34,347 nucleotides of DNA. It comes from an uncultured archaeon A07HN63. Its GTDB lineage: Archaea > Halobacteriota > Halobacteria > Halobacteriales > Haloferacaceae. Numbering within the stretch: the stretch's first letter is position 1; every line of letters starts with the position of its first letter. The stretch is from positions 213,233 through 247,579 of the forward strand of contig KI543214.1 of assembly GCA_000496215.1 (NCBI GenBank), given 5' to 3'. This document shows, piece by piece, positions 7,544 through 16,816 of the stretch. The position numbers and the translations under genes are program-made. Under the pieces are notes generated by a model, which was not told where the DNA came from, ran no database searches, and saw nothing but the letters and a program-made list of their open reading frames with translations.

Positions 7544-7904
7544 CACACGGGCGGCAATCCAGCGGACGATTCCCGGACGCGCCGGGCAGCTCCTCGGCGT
7601 CGGTGTCGCGCTCACGTTCCGCTTCGTGCCGGTGCTCCGGGCAGACCTGCGGCGGGTGCGGGATGCGATTCGGGCCCGCGGCGGCGACACGCGGTCGATC
7701 CGCGAGCGAAGCCAGCGCCTCACGACGCTCATGGTGGTTCGCGCGCTCCGCCGCTCGGATCGGCTTGCGGTCGCACTGCAGGCGCGGTGTTTTGCGTGGA
7801 ATCCGACACTGCCACGGCTTCAGTTCAGTCGACTCGATCTGCCGGTCTGGATGCTCTCGGCTGTGCTGGCCGGCGTCGGCCTCGCCGCGATACTTCCGCT
7901 ATAG
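7185..7904 (+). CDS. bioN: Energy-coupling factor transmembrane protein (BioN/EcfT family)
   Basis: MLTYTPGDTVVHRLDPRTKLGFQFAFALATF start; C-terminal ECF-T coupling region (DAIRARGGDTRS...); follows bioY-bioM. Confidence 0.88.
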   Translation: MLTYTPGDTVVHRLDPRTKLGFQFAFALATFTTLTLPRLAGLFVVGLVSLYLAGTTVRTVVRAYWIILLVLAAGPLIAGVTLGSPWFEVRPALASVRSVVRIVPLLFVSTAYVTATPVRDTRAAIQRTIPGRAGQLLGVGVALTFRFVPVLRADLRRVRDAIRARGGDTRSIRERSQRLTTLMVVRALRRSDRLAVALQARCFAWNPTLPRLQFSRLDLPVWMLSAVLAGVGLAAILPL

Positions 7905-7953
7905 CGTGTCGACATGGCGACAACAGAAACGGTCGAAGCAAAAATCGGTCAGG

Positions 7954-8295
<342 letters not shown>

Positions 8296-8311
8296 TCACT
8301 TAAGCCCGTGG

Positions 8312-9055
8312 TCAGGCCGTCGCTTCCGGTTCGCGCTCGTCGGCCTCGCGTTCGGTGTCGGCCGCCCCGTCGCGCTGGGTGCGAACATACTGGCTGAAAT
8401 TCTCGAAGAGCTGTTTGGCCTCGCAGGCGGCGTCGAACCGCTCGGGGGTGATGTCGTCGAGGACGGCGTCGACCTGCGCGTCGCCAACCCGTTCGCGTTT
8501 GTCCTCGGCGATCTCGCGGGCCGTCTCGATATCGTACTCGGGGTGGAACTGCACGCCCCAGCAGTCACCTTTCCGGAAGGCGTGAATCCCGTGGTCGTTG
8601 CGTGCCAGCAGGTCCGCACCCGGCGGAAGGTCGACGACGTGATCGCCGTGGCTCGTAAACACGGTGAACCGCTCGTCGATCCCATCGAACAGCGGGTCGT
8701 CGCTGACGCGGTCGATCTCGTTGTACCCCAGTTCGAAGTCGTCCATCCCGGCGACCCGGCCGCCGAGTGCTTCGGCGACCGCCTGATGGCCGTAACAGAC
8801 GCCGAGGACGGGGAGCCCGGCGTCGGCCGCCTCGTCGATGAACTCGACGAGCGGATCGATCCACTCCTCGTCCCAGTAGACCGACGCACGGGAGCCGGTG
8901 ACGACGACGGCGTCGTAGCCGTCGGTCGAGCGGGGCAACTCGCCGCTGTTCACGTCGAACTCGACGAGGTCGGCGTCGAGTTCACGGCGGAAGTTCCGCG
9001 TCGTGTTCTCGTTGCCATGCGCAGCCTGCAGCAACGCGAAGCGAAGTCGTCTCAT
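8312..9055 (-). CDS. Class I glutamine amidotransferase-like protein
   Basis: MRRLRFALLQAAHGNENTTRNFRREL...; LPVLGVCYGHQAVAEALGG nucleophile elbow and WGVQFHPEYD histidine motif. Confidence 0.9.
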   Translation of the reverse strand: MRRLRFALLQAAHGNENTTRNFRRELDADLVEFDVNSGELPRSTDGYDAVVVTGSRASVYWDEEWIDPLVEFIDEAADAGLPVLGVCYGHQAVAEALGGRVAGMDDFELGYNEIDRVSDDPLFDGIDERFTVFTSHGDHVVDLPPGADLLARNDHGIHAFRKGDCWGVQFHPEYDIETAREIAEDKRERVGDAQVDAVLDDITPERFDAACEAKQLFENFSQYVRTQRDGAADTEREADEREPEATA

Positions 9056-9138
9056 TACTGACCAATCTGGGAGCCATATGAAAGTGCCTTGCGCCAGCCC
9101 CGTGGTCTGCCGGTGTCTCGGAGCCACACACTGGCCCG

Positions 9139-9921
9139 TCAGGAATCCGTGACCGATTCGAGAAAGCCGACTAGCTCGTCGTTGACCGCGGCCGACCGCT
9201 CGACGGTGACGAGGTGGCCGGCCTCCGGGAACTCGCGGAACTCGCCGCGAGGAAGGTCATCCGCCAGCGTTTCGGCCGATTCGACAGGGACGACCGAATC
9301 CCGACCGCCGGCGATCACCAGCGAGGGCAGCGTCACCTCGTAGAGCGGTTCGGGGTCGAAGTCGGCGATTGCTGCCGCCTGTGCCGACTGAACGCGTTGC
9401 GGGGCGTCCTCCTCGTGTCGCCACTCGACGATCTGCTGAATCGGGGCGTCGTCGCTGGCGACGAACTCGTCCGACAGCAGTGCGGTCGTCGACGCCCGGA
9501 GCGTATCGTCGTCGGTCGGATCTGCGCGGAGATCGGTCGGATCGAACTCCCCGCCGGTCGCTGGCGTCCCGATCAGCGTGAGGCTGCGCGCGCGGTTCGT
9601 TCGGTGAGCGGCCGCCAGTGCCACGCAGCCGCCCAAACCGCAGCCGACCAGATGGGCTTTTCGCAGGTTCTGTTCGGCGAGGAAAGCGTCGAGGTCGGCG
9701 ACAAAGTCGCTCATCTCATAGGGGCCAGCCGGCGCATCCGACCGCCCGCAGCCGCGGGTGTCGACGACGACCGCATGGAAGGGACCGGCGACCGCGTCGT
9801 ACTGCCAGCTCCACTGCCACGCGCCGAAGCCGAGATCGCCGAGAAACACGACCGCTGGCGCGTCGCTCGGCCCGGCCGTCGTGTAGTGGATCGACGTGCC
9901 GTCGCGGTCGACGGAAGGCAT
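9139..9921 (-). CDS. Alpha/beta hydrolase
   Basis: VVFLGDLGFGAWQW, VVVDTRGCGRSDAP, HLVGCGLGGCVALAAA, AGGRDSVVPVESAETLADDLPRGEFREFPEAGHLVTVER. The nucleophile position appears to be Cys (GCGLGG). Confidence 0.88.
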   Translation of the reverse strand: MPSVDRDGTSIHYTTAGPSDAPAVVFLGDLGFGAWQWSWQYDAVAGPFHAVVVDTRGCGRSDAPAGPYEMSDFVADLDAFLAEQNLRKAHLVGCGLGGCVALAAAHRTNRARSLTLIGTPATGGEFDPTDLRADPTDDDTLRASTTALLSDEFVASDDAPIQQIVEWRHEEDAPQRVQSAQAAAIADFDPEPLYEVTLPSLVIAGGRDSVVPVESAETLADDLPRGEFREFPEAGHLVTVERSAAVNDELVGFLESVTDS

Positions 9922-10036
9922 AGTATGTCTGAGTGGCCCCACCGTTGAAAATACCCCGACTCGCAGGGCGACACCGCGACGGGGTCAGCCGCGAGCGAAC
10001 GATTAATGCCCGTCTGTCGCCTACATAATTCTAGGA

Positions 10037-10711
10037 ATGGACCCGTTTGCGGTACTCGGTCTCGACCCCGACGCTGACGACGAGACGATCAAGCGGGCCT
10101 ATCGCCAGCGGGCCAAGGAAACCCACCCCGATCACGGCGGTAGCGTAACCGAGTTCAAACGGGTTCGAGACGCCTACGAGGCGATTCAGGCGGGCGAAAC
10201 CGACCGCGAGGGCGACCACGAGACAGGCGGGTTCGCCGACGACTTCGGGCCTGACGTGCCGGATCCACACGCGCCCGATCCGGAGCCGGATACCGAGGTC
10301 ACGTATCTCAACTACGCGGTGCTCGCCGAGCGTGGCTGGTCGCTGGACGACGACGACCTTTTCGAGAAGGCGGCTCGCGCCAGCCTCGCCGACCGTGACT
10401 TCGGTCAGTTCACCGTGGAAGGCGACCAGAGTCTGCTCGAAGCCGCCGAGGACGCCGGCCACGCGTGGCCCTTCGCCTGCCGCGGCGGCGCGTGTGCGAA
10501 CTGCGCGGTTGCCGTCACCGAGGGCGAACTCTCACAGCTCGTCGACCACATCCTCCCAGATGAACTCACCGACGAGGGGATTCGGCTCTCCTGTAACGGC
10601 AAACCGCTAACCGACACGCTGGAGGTCGTCTACAATCTGGAGCAGCGCGACGACCTCGCCGACCTCAAACTCCCGGCTGATCGGTTCAACAAGGCCCGGG
10701 CCGACGACTGA
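10037..10711 (+). CDS. J-domain / plant-type [2Fe-2S] ferredoxin fusion protein
   Basis: N-term MDPFAVLGLDPDADDETIKRAYRQRAKETHPDHGG (HPD motif); C-term CRGGACANCAV...LSCNG ferredoxin cysteines. Confidence 0.92.
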   Translation: MDPFAVLGLDPDADDETIKRAYRQRAKETHPDHGGSVTEFKRVRDAYEAIQAGETDREGDHETGGFADDFGPDVPDPHAPDPEPDTEVTYLNYAVLAERGWSLDDDDLFEKAARASLADRDFGQFTVEGDQSLLEAAEDAGHAWPFACRGGACANCAVAVTEGELSQLVDHILPDELTDEGIRLSCNGKPLTDTLEVVYNLEQRDDLADLKLPADRFNKARADD

Positions 10712-10820
10712 GACTATCTCTTGGTCTGTCCTCGACCAACAAAATGTAGCCAAAGTCTTGTGCCGATCCCATGTTGGGTACGCCACAACATACATTTGTA
10801 CGGAGTGAAAAATAGCACGT

Positions 10821-11168
10821 ATGTCCCGAGAACGCGGCGACAGCGGGCGATACACGGAGACCGTCGGCCTCGACGACGTGCTCGGCGTCTTCGAGACCGT
10901 GGAGGGGCCTGTCGTCACGTCCGGCGATATCGCCGACGCGGTGGACTGCTCGCGTGAGACCGGGCGGCGAAAGCTGGCGCGGCTGGAAGAACAGGGACGC
11001 GTCGCCAGCCGAAAGACCGCCGGCCGGGTCGTCTACTGGCGCGTCACGCCGGCGACCGGTTCCGAGGAGATCGACCCCACAGACGCGTTCTGGGAGCTGA
11101 CCCCCGGTGCGTCGGGTGAACACGACGTGTCAGAAACCGTCGATGAGGTGCTGTACGGCGATCTATGA
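10821..11168 (+). CDS. Winged-helix DNA-binding protein, antitoxin of adjacent PIN toxin
   Basis: SGDIADAVDCSRETGRRKLARLEEQGRVASRKTAGRVVYWRV wHTH; C-terminal VDEVLYGDL tail; ATGA overlap with the PIN gene. Confidence 0.8.
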   Translation: MSRERGDSGRYTETVGLDDVLGVFETVEGPVVTSGDIADAVDCSRETGRRKLARLEEQGRVASRKTAGRVVYWRVTPATGSEEIDPTDAFWELTPGASGEHDVSETVDEVLYGDL

Positions 11169-11614
11169 GCGTCTCTGGTGCGACGCCGCTGATGATCGAT
11201 ACCGGCGTGTTTTACGCCCGTGCCGATAGCGACGATACGCACCACGAGACAGCCACACTGCTCTTCGAGCGGATTCGGGATGGTGAGCTCGCCTACCGGC
11301 CGCTCTACACAACACAGGCCGTGCTCGCAGAACTGGCAACGCTCTGTCTCTACAAGCTCGGTCACGGGGTTGCGACGCGGACTCTCACCGCTGTCTGTGA
11401 GGCAGCGAGCATCACCGTCCTGCCGGTCGGGACCAGCGCCTTCGAGACGGCGACAACCCGGTTCGCCGACTACGACGATCAGGAGATTTCGTTTGTAGAT
11501 CACACGACGGCTGTTCTCGCCGATAATCACGATATCGACCACGTGTTCGCCTTCGATGACGACTTTCGCACGCTCGGGTTTACTGTGCTTCCAAAGGGCC
11601 GCAGTATGCCGTAA
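11165..11614 (+). CDS. PIN-domain toxin (VapC-like)
   Basis: MIDTGVFYARADSDDTHHETA...; HTTAVLADNHDIDHVFAFDDDFRTLGFTVLP PIN C-terminus. Confidence 0.88.
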   Translation: MSVSGATPLMIDTGVFYARADSDDTHHETATLLFERIRDGELAYRPLYTTQAVLAELATLCLYKLGHGVATRTLTAVCEAASITVLPVGTSAFETATTRFADYDDQEISFVDHTTAVLADNHDIDHVFAFDDDFRTLGFTVLPKGRSMP

Positions 11615-11656
11615 CGCGAGCGACAAGATACGAGGAACGCCGTCTCAGGGTCCGTA

Positions 11657-14425
11657 TTACGCGTTCAACACGCCGCGCAGAATGTCGGGCGCGTCGTCGA
11701 GCGCGTCATCAAGCGCGTCGACGTTCGGCCCGCCGCCCTGTGCGAAGTCCGGCGGGCCGCCACCGCCGCCACCGACGCGGCCGGCGAGTTCGGAAACCAC
11801 CTCGCCAGCGTTGATCCCGGCGTCGTCGGGAACGCCGACGACGAACTGCGCGCTGTCGCCCGCACCGCTGCCCAGCACCGCGACCGAGCCATCCTCGACG
11901 AGGGCGTTCGCGGTTGCCCGGAGTTCGTCAACATCGCTGTCGAGTCGTCGGATCACGGCCGACTGGCCGTCGATATCGACCTCGTCGGCCCCCGCAGTCG
12001 CCCGTACCTGCGCGATTTCGTCCTTGAGCCGGTCGAGTTCCTTCCCGCGTTCCTTCCACTCGGTAAAGAACCGCTCGGCCGTCTCGGGAACCTCCTCGGG
12101 CGTCACGTCGAGTACGTCAGCGGCCTCGTAGAGGGCGTCCTCGGCGCGCTGAGTCGCCTCGATGGCGGCCTCGCCGGCCGCGAAGGTGATCCGCTCGACG
12201 CCGTCCTGGACCGGCTCCGTCGAGAGCACCTTGATCGCCCCGATGTCGCCGGTGCGGTCGACGTGGGTGCCGCCGCAGGCCTGTGTGTCCTCACCAACAT
12301 GGATCAGCCGGATGTGGGTACCCGGCGGGATACCGCCCTGATAGAGGTCGAAGCCATACTCTGCTTCGGCGTCGTTGCGATGTGGCCACTCCTGTGAGAC
12401 GGAGTGGTTCTCGCGGACAAGCTCGTTGGCGACGCGTTCGATCTCCCTGACCTCCGCTCGCGTGATTCGCTCGTAGTGGCGCACGTCGAGCCGGGCGGAG
12501 TCAGTGCCCTTCTGTGCGCCGGCCTGCCGGATGTGGTCGCCGAGTACCTCGCGTGCGGCGTGGCCGATGATGTGGGTCGCGGTGTGGTGGGCCATGTGAC
12601 GGCGGCGACGCTCCGAATCGAGCTGGCCGCGGACGAACTCGCCCTTGCCGGGGTCGCTGTCGGTGTGATGGAGGATCACGCCGTCGACCGCCTGCACGTC
12701 GGTCACGTCGGCGGTAGTCTCGTCGCTGGATAGCGATCCGTGGTCGGCTGGCTGGCCACCGCCCTCGGGGTAGAACATCGTCTGATCGAGGACGACCTCG
12801 TAACCGTCCTCGGCCTCAAACACGTCGAGAACGACCGCCTCGAACTCCATGCGGTCCTGATTGTCGTAGTAGAGCTGGTCGGTCTCGGGGAGGTCGTCGA
12901 GGCGGTCGTCGCGCTCGCTGCTCGCCTCGGCCGCGTCGGCGTCGTCGTGACGGGCGGCGACCAGCGAGTAGAAGTCGTCGGGCACCTCGACGCGTGCGCC
13001 GTGGTCGGCGGCGATTTCGGCGACCATATCCGGCTGAATGCCGTGGGAGTCGTATAATTCGATCAGCTGATCGACCGGAATCGGCTCGTCGCCCCCGGCG
13101 TACTCCTCGGCCAGCCCCTCGACCTTCCGGGTACCGCGCTCCAGCGTTTCTCGATACTTGGCCTCCTCGGTGCGGACGATATCGCGGATCGTATCGCGGT
13201 TCTCGTAGTCCAGCCGCTCGGCCTGCATGTCGACGAGTTCGTCCAGCGGGGCGTCGACGCCGATGTTATCGACCAGTCGCTTCGTGCGGCGGAGCACCAT
13301 CCGGGCGAGATACCCCGTCGAGACGTTCGAGGGGACGATCCCGTCGCCGAACATGTAGGCGAGTGCGCGGCAGTGATCGGCGATGGCGTAGATATCCTCG
13401 ACGGGCTCCATCAGGGCGGCCAGTTCGTCGGCCGACACGTCGAGGCGTTCGGCGATTTCCTCGCGCGCAGTTTCCATATCCTCGGCCTCGTCGATATCCA
13501 TCCGGCCGGCGAGCTTGGCCGTGCGGTGAATCAACTCGGCTTCCTCGTCGGTGTGATCGATCCCGGCCTGCGCCTTGAGGAAGTCGATCATCTCGGGGTA
13601 GATCGCCTCGTAGACGGTGGGCGTCCCCTGACTCACCCACGTCCAGCGTTCGAGCCCGTACCCGGTATCGACGACGTAGGTGTCCATGTAGGAGTATGTG
13701 TTCCCGTCTTTCATCTCGTAGTCGCCGTCGGGGTCCTGCTCCATACACATGAAGACGAGCGTGGCGAGCTCCGCGCCCTTGTAGATGACCTCGATGGCGG
13801 GCCCGGCGTTGCCGCCGCCGACCCACGGGTCCTCGATGTAGGTGATCTCGTCGAGATCAGCGCCGAGGGATTCGAAGAGGCCGTCGCAGAACTCGACCGT
13901 TTCGTCCTTCCAGTATTCCTCGTCCTCGTAGGCATACTCCTCGTCGGTGTCCTCGCGGGCGTTGAACGCGTGGTGGGCCATCATCTCGAAGGCCATCGTG
14001 TGGCGGCCCGTCTTGCCGACGTTGTCGATGTCCTGCATGCGGATACAGGGCTGGCTGATACACAGCGGGTTCGCGGGCGGCGGCGTCTCGCCGCTGGTGA
14101 CCAGCGGCTGGAAGTCGTAGATCGACGCCTGCGTCAGCAGCACGTCGTCGCGCCAGCGGTTGGCGGCGACGGGGTAGGGCTCGATCCGCTCGTGGTCGTT
14201 GTCCTCGAAGTAGGAAAGAAACGCCTCGCGCATCTCTTCGAGGGTGTACTGCTCGTCGAAGCTCTCGTCGTCGATGAACCGGTAGTCCTCACACGGCGGC
14301 TCGCCACACAGCTCGCGGTCGCCGTCGCGCGTCCAGAAGAACGCACCACAGGAGGGACACTCCTTGCGGTCGAAGCCCTCCGATTCGAAGTAGTCGAGTC
14401 GATACTCCTCGGCGAGTTCACTCAT
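11657..14425 (-). CDS. alaS: Alanyl-tRNA synthetase (archaeal type)
   Basis: 922 aa from [52 protein letters not shown] and [14 protein letters not shown] editing-domain motifs; N-terminal zinc site. Confidence 0.97.
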   Translation of the reverse strand: MSELAEEYRLDYFESEGFDRKECPSCGAFFWTRDGDRELCGEPPCEDYRFIDDESFDEQYTLEEMREAFLSYFEDNDHERIEPYPVAANRWRDDVLLTQASIYDFQPLVTSGETPPPANPLCISQPCIRMQDIDNVGKTGRHTMAFEMMAHHAFNAREDTDEEYAYEDEEYWKDETVEFCDGLFESLGADLDEITYIEDPWVGGGNAGPAIEVIYKGAELATLVFMCMEQDPDGDYEMKDGNTYSYMDTYVVDTGYGLERWTWVSQGTPTVYEAIYPEMIDFLKAQAGIDHTDEEAELIHRTAKLAGRMDIDEAEDMETAREEIAERLDVSADELAALMEPVEDIYAIADHCRALAYMFGDGIVPSNVSTGYLARMVLRRTKRLVDNIGVDAPLDELVDMQAERLDYENRDTIRDIVRTEEAKYRETLERGTRKVEGLAEEYAGGDEPIPVDQLIELYDSHGIQPDMVAEIAADHGARVEVPDDFYSLVAARHDDADAAEASSERDDRLDDLPETDQLYYDNQDRMEFEAVVLDVFEAEDGYEVVLDQTMFYPEGGGQPADHGSLSSDETTADVTDVQAVDGVILHHTDSDPGKGEFVRGQLDSERRRRHMAHHTATHIIGHAAREVLGDHIRQAGAQKGTDSARLDVRHYERITRAEVREIERVANELVRENHSVSQEWPHRNDAEAEYGFDLYQGGIPPGTHIRLIHVGEDTQACGGTHVDRTGDIGAIKVLSTEPVQDGVERITFAAGEAAIEATQRAEDALYEAADVLDVTPEEVPETAERFFTEWKERGKELDRLKDEIAQVRATAGADEVDIDGQSAVIRRLDSDVDELRATANALVEDGSVAVLGSGAGDSAQFVVGVPDDAGINAGEVVSELAGRVGGGGGGPPDFAQGGGPNVDALDDALDDAPDILRGVLNA

Positions 14426-14562
14426 TACGCCACTGTTGGCCGACGTGTCACAAAAAGGGTTCCGACAACGGGTAAAACCGGGTGATATCACGCGGTTTAG
14501 CGGCTATCAATAGCTATCAACACGGTAATAAATTCGGTGACAATCGACCGCTAACGCTACGG

Positions 14563-14637
14563 TAGCTCACAGTGTGTCCTGCCGCAGTAGCCCACAGTGC
14601 GTCGTGTGGCAGTCGGTTACAGCGCGTCGTCGATATG
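14563..14637. repeat. Imperfect ~25-bp tandem repeat at the 3' end of the GMC oxidoreductase gene
   Basis: TAGCTCACAGTGTGTCCTGCCGCAG / TAGCCCACAGTGCGTCGTGTGGCAG (20/25) / TCGGTTACAGCGCGTCGTCGATATG (14/25 to unit 2). Confidence 0.5.
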
Positions 14638-16260
14638 GTCGGCCGCCTTCAGCGCGAGCGCGGCGATGGTGAGCGTTGGGTTCATCGCGCCGCTTGTGAC
14701 GAAGACGCTGCTGCCCGCGATCCAGCAGTTGTCGAGATCGTGCGTTCGCAGTCGTGGCGAGACGACGCTCTCGGTGGGGTCGGTTCCCATCCGGGTCGTC
14801 CCCATGTGGTGGTAGGCAGGGCCGGTGTCCTCGGGGCCGACCTGCCAGGTGATCTCCGCGCCGAGTGCTTCGAGAATCGTCCGCTGGATATCGTTGGCCC
14901 GCCGGATCGCCCGCTCGGTCGCGTCGTCGACGCGCCAGTGAACCTCGGGCACCGGGTTGCCGTGGTCGTCGGTTGTCGACGGATCGAGGCCGATATAGCT
15001 GTCCTTGCGTGGTCGCTGGCCGACCAGCCCGCCCATGGCGATGCTGTTGCCGTACCCCTCGCGCAACTCGCCCAGCAGGTCGTCGCCCCACGTCTCGCCG
15101 TCAAGGGCCATCTCGACCGGCGACGGGCCGGCGTAGTTGAAAAACTCCAGTTTCATCGGCGTCATCTCGGCGCGGTCGGCATCGGCCGCGGGGATTCCCT
15201 GTTCGGTGCCGACGGTCGGGTCGTCGTAGAACTGGTGGGTTCCGCTGGTGAGAAAGCCGACGTGCTTCTGTCGCGTTCGCTCGTCGAGGACGCCGCCGGT
15301 GCCGGCGAAGAGGTGGTCCATGAAGTAACGGCCGACCAGCCCGCTGGAGTTGGCCAGCCCGTCGGGGTAGGCCGACGACTCCGACAGCAACAGCAGCCGC
15401 GGCGTCTCGACGCCGCCGCAGGCGACGACGAACTCGCGGGCCTCCTGTCGGTGGGTCGTCCCGTCAGGTGTTACGTACTCTGCGGCGGTGACCGTCTCGC
15501 CAGCGTCGTCGTGGTGGAGGCGCTGGACCGGTACCCGGTCGATCACACGCGCGCCGGCCTCGCGGGCGTCGTCGATGGTGCGGGTGGCGTCGTACTTCGC
15601 GCCGGAGGGACAGACCGGCTTGCAGGTGCCGTAGCCGACACACTGCGAATCGCCGTCGTAGGATTCGGAGTTGCGGGCGTTCGGCACCGAGTGCATGGTG
15701 ACACCAAGATTCTCGCAGGCTTCGGCGAACAGTGAGTCGCTGTAGGAGGGTTCGAACGCCGGCATTGGATGCGGCTCATCGCGCGGTGGCGCGAAGGGGT
15801 TGTCAGACGCGCCGGCGACGCCGAGAACTTTCTCACCCTCCGCGTAGTAGGGTTTGAGATCCGCGTACTCGATGGGCCAGTCGTCGCCGACGCCGAACCG
15901 TGAGTCGGTCTCGAAATCGCTCTCGTGGAGCCGCATCACCATCCCCTGCCAGTGAAGCGTCGAGCCGCCGACGCCCTTCACGCGGGCGGTGTTGAGCGGG
16001 TAGAACCACTCGCCGGTCGAGCTGTAGGCGTCACGCTCGCCGCCCATCTCCCACACCGACAGGCCGCCGTGGGCCGGTCGGATCGACCGCTCCATGCGGT
16101 CGATCCGCGAATCGAAGTCGAACTCCCGGCCGGCTTCGAGAACGACCACCTCGTGGCCGCGGTCGGCCAGCCGCTCGGCGATCAGCGCGCCGGCCGGCCC
16201 CGCGCCGATCACACAGACGTCGACACGCGGCGAGGGCGTCCGGTCGCGGTCGGCGCTCAC
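14617..16260 (-). CDS. GMC-family oxidoreductase (gluconate/sugar dehydrogenase large-subunit-like)
   Basis: 547 aa; VDVCVIGAGPAGALIAERLADRGHEVVVLEAG FAD motif; CKPVCPSGAKYDA; AYHHMGTTRMG and GSSVFVTSGAMNPTLTIAALALKAAD C-terminus. Confidence 0.92.
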   Translation of the reverse strand: MSADRDRTPSPRVDVCVIGAGPAGALIAERLADRGHEVVVLEAGREFDFDSRIDRMERSIRPAHGGLSVWEMGGERDAYSSTGEWFYPLNTARVKGVGGSTLHWQGMVMRLHESDFETDSRFGVGDDWPIEYADLKPYYAEGEKVLGVAGASDNPFAPPRDEPHPMPAFEPSYSDSLFAEACENLGVTMHSVPNARNSESYDGDSQCVGYGTCKPVCPSGAKYDATRTIDDAREAGARVIDRVPVQRLHHDDAGETVTAAEYVTPDGTTHRQEAREFVVACGGVETPRLLLLSESSAYPDGLANSSGLVGRYFMDHLFAGTGGVLDERTRQKHVGFLTSGTHQFYDDPTVGTEQGIPAADADRAEMTPMKLEFFNYAGPSPVEMALDGETWGDDLLGELREGYGNSIAMGGLVGQRPRKDSYIGLDPSTTDDHGNPVPEVHWRVDDATERAIRRANDIQRTILEALGAEITWQVGPEDTGPAYHHMGTTRMGTDPTESVVSPRLRTHDLDNCWIAGSSVFVTSGAMNPTLTIAALALKAADHIDDAL

Positions 16261-16790
16261 GACTGTGGCCCCCGCTGGTAGCTCCCCAGCCCGCCGGGAT
16301 TGCCGCGGGGGTTTTCGAGGCCGACCAGTTTCCCGCCGGTCGGCGACGAGTACAGTGCGAACAGCAGCTCGTTGACGACGTAGTACCGGAGCCGCTCGAC
16401 ATCGCTGCCGTCGGGGTCGGGGTCGGCGGTGTCGACACCCATTCGACGGAAGGCGTCGTCGCGGTCAGCCGGATTGAGCGACGCGAAGGCGGCGTCGAAC
16501 CACGCGTCGGTGTACTCGTCGAGATAGGCGACGGTGTCGGCGACGGCGGTCGCGCGGTCGGGCTCGTCGGCGTTGCGACGTTGCACGTATCGAGTTACGA
16601 ACGGCTCGGTGTCCTCGACCTCGGAGGGATACAGCACCTCGGCGGCCGCGACCAGCGTCGCCACCGTCCCATCGTCCAGCGGCGACGCGTCGGATTTCTC
16701 TGGCGAGTCCGACAGGAGTGTCGCCCCGCCGCCGACAGCAACGCCAGCGGCCGCCAGCGCGGCCACCGCGTCGCGCCGAGTTAGCCTCAT
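16257..16790 (-). CDS. Gluconate 2-dehydrogenase subunit 3-like protein with Tat-type signal
   Basis: MRLTRRDAVAALAAAGVAVGGG twin-arginine leader; 4-bp overlap with the GMC oxidoreductase. Confidence 0.85.
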   Translation of the reverse strand: MRLTRRDAVAALAAAGVAVGGGATLLSDSPEKSDASPLDDGTVATLVAAAEVLYPSEVEDTEPFVTRYVQRRNADEPDRATAVADTVAYLDEYTDAWFDAAFASLNPADRDDAFRRMGVDTADPDPDGSDVERLRYYVVNELLFALYSSPTGGKLVGLENPRGNPGGLGSYQRGPQS

Positions 16791-16800
16791 CGACGCCGAA

Positions 16801-16814
16801 TTAGGGGAACCTAA
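16801..16814. promoter_or_regulatory. DtxR/IdeR-like palindrome TTAGG-N4-CCTAA upstream of the GMC operon
   Basis: TTAGGGGAACCTAA, 10 bp upstream of the 16790 start, followed by ACTTAGG (partial third half-site). Confidence 0.6.
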
Positions 16815-16816
16815 AC

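Noticed and set aside
10786-10826. CATAC...GTATG inverted repeat before the wHTH-PIN operon as an operator
   Set aside because: Arms are only 5-6 bp with a ~30-bp spacer; too weak to support.
14572-15735. 387-aa plus-strand ORF antisense to the GMC oxidoreductase
   Set aside because: Antisense shadow ORF; no motifs, and the sense strand is a convincing GMC enzyme.
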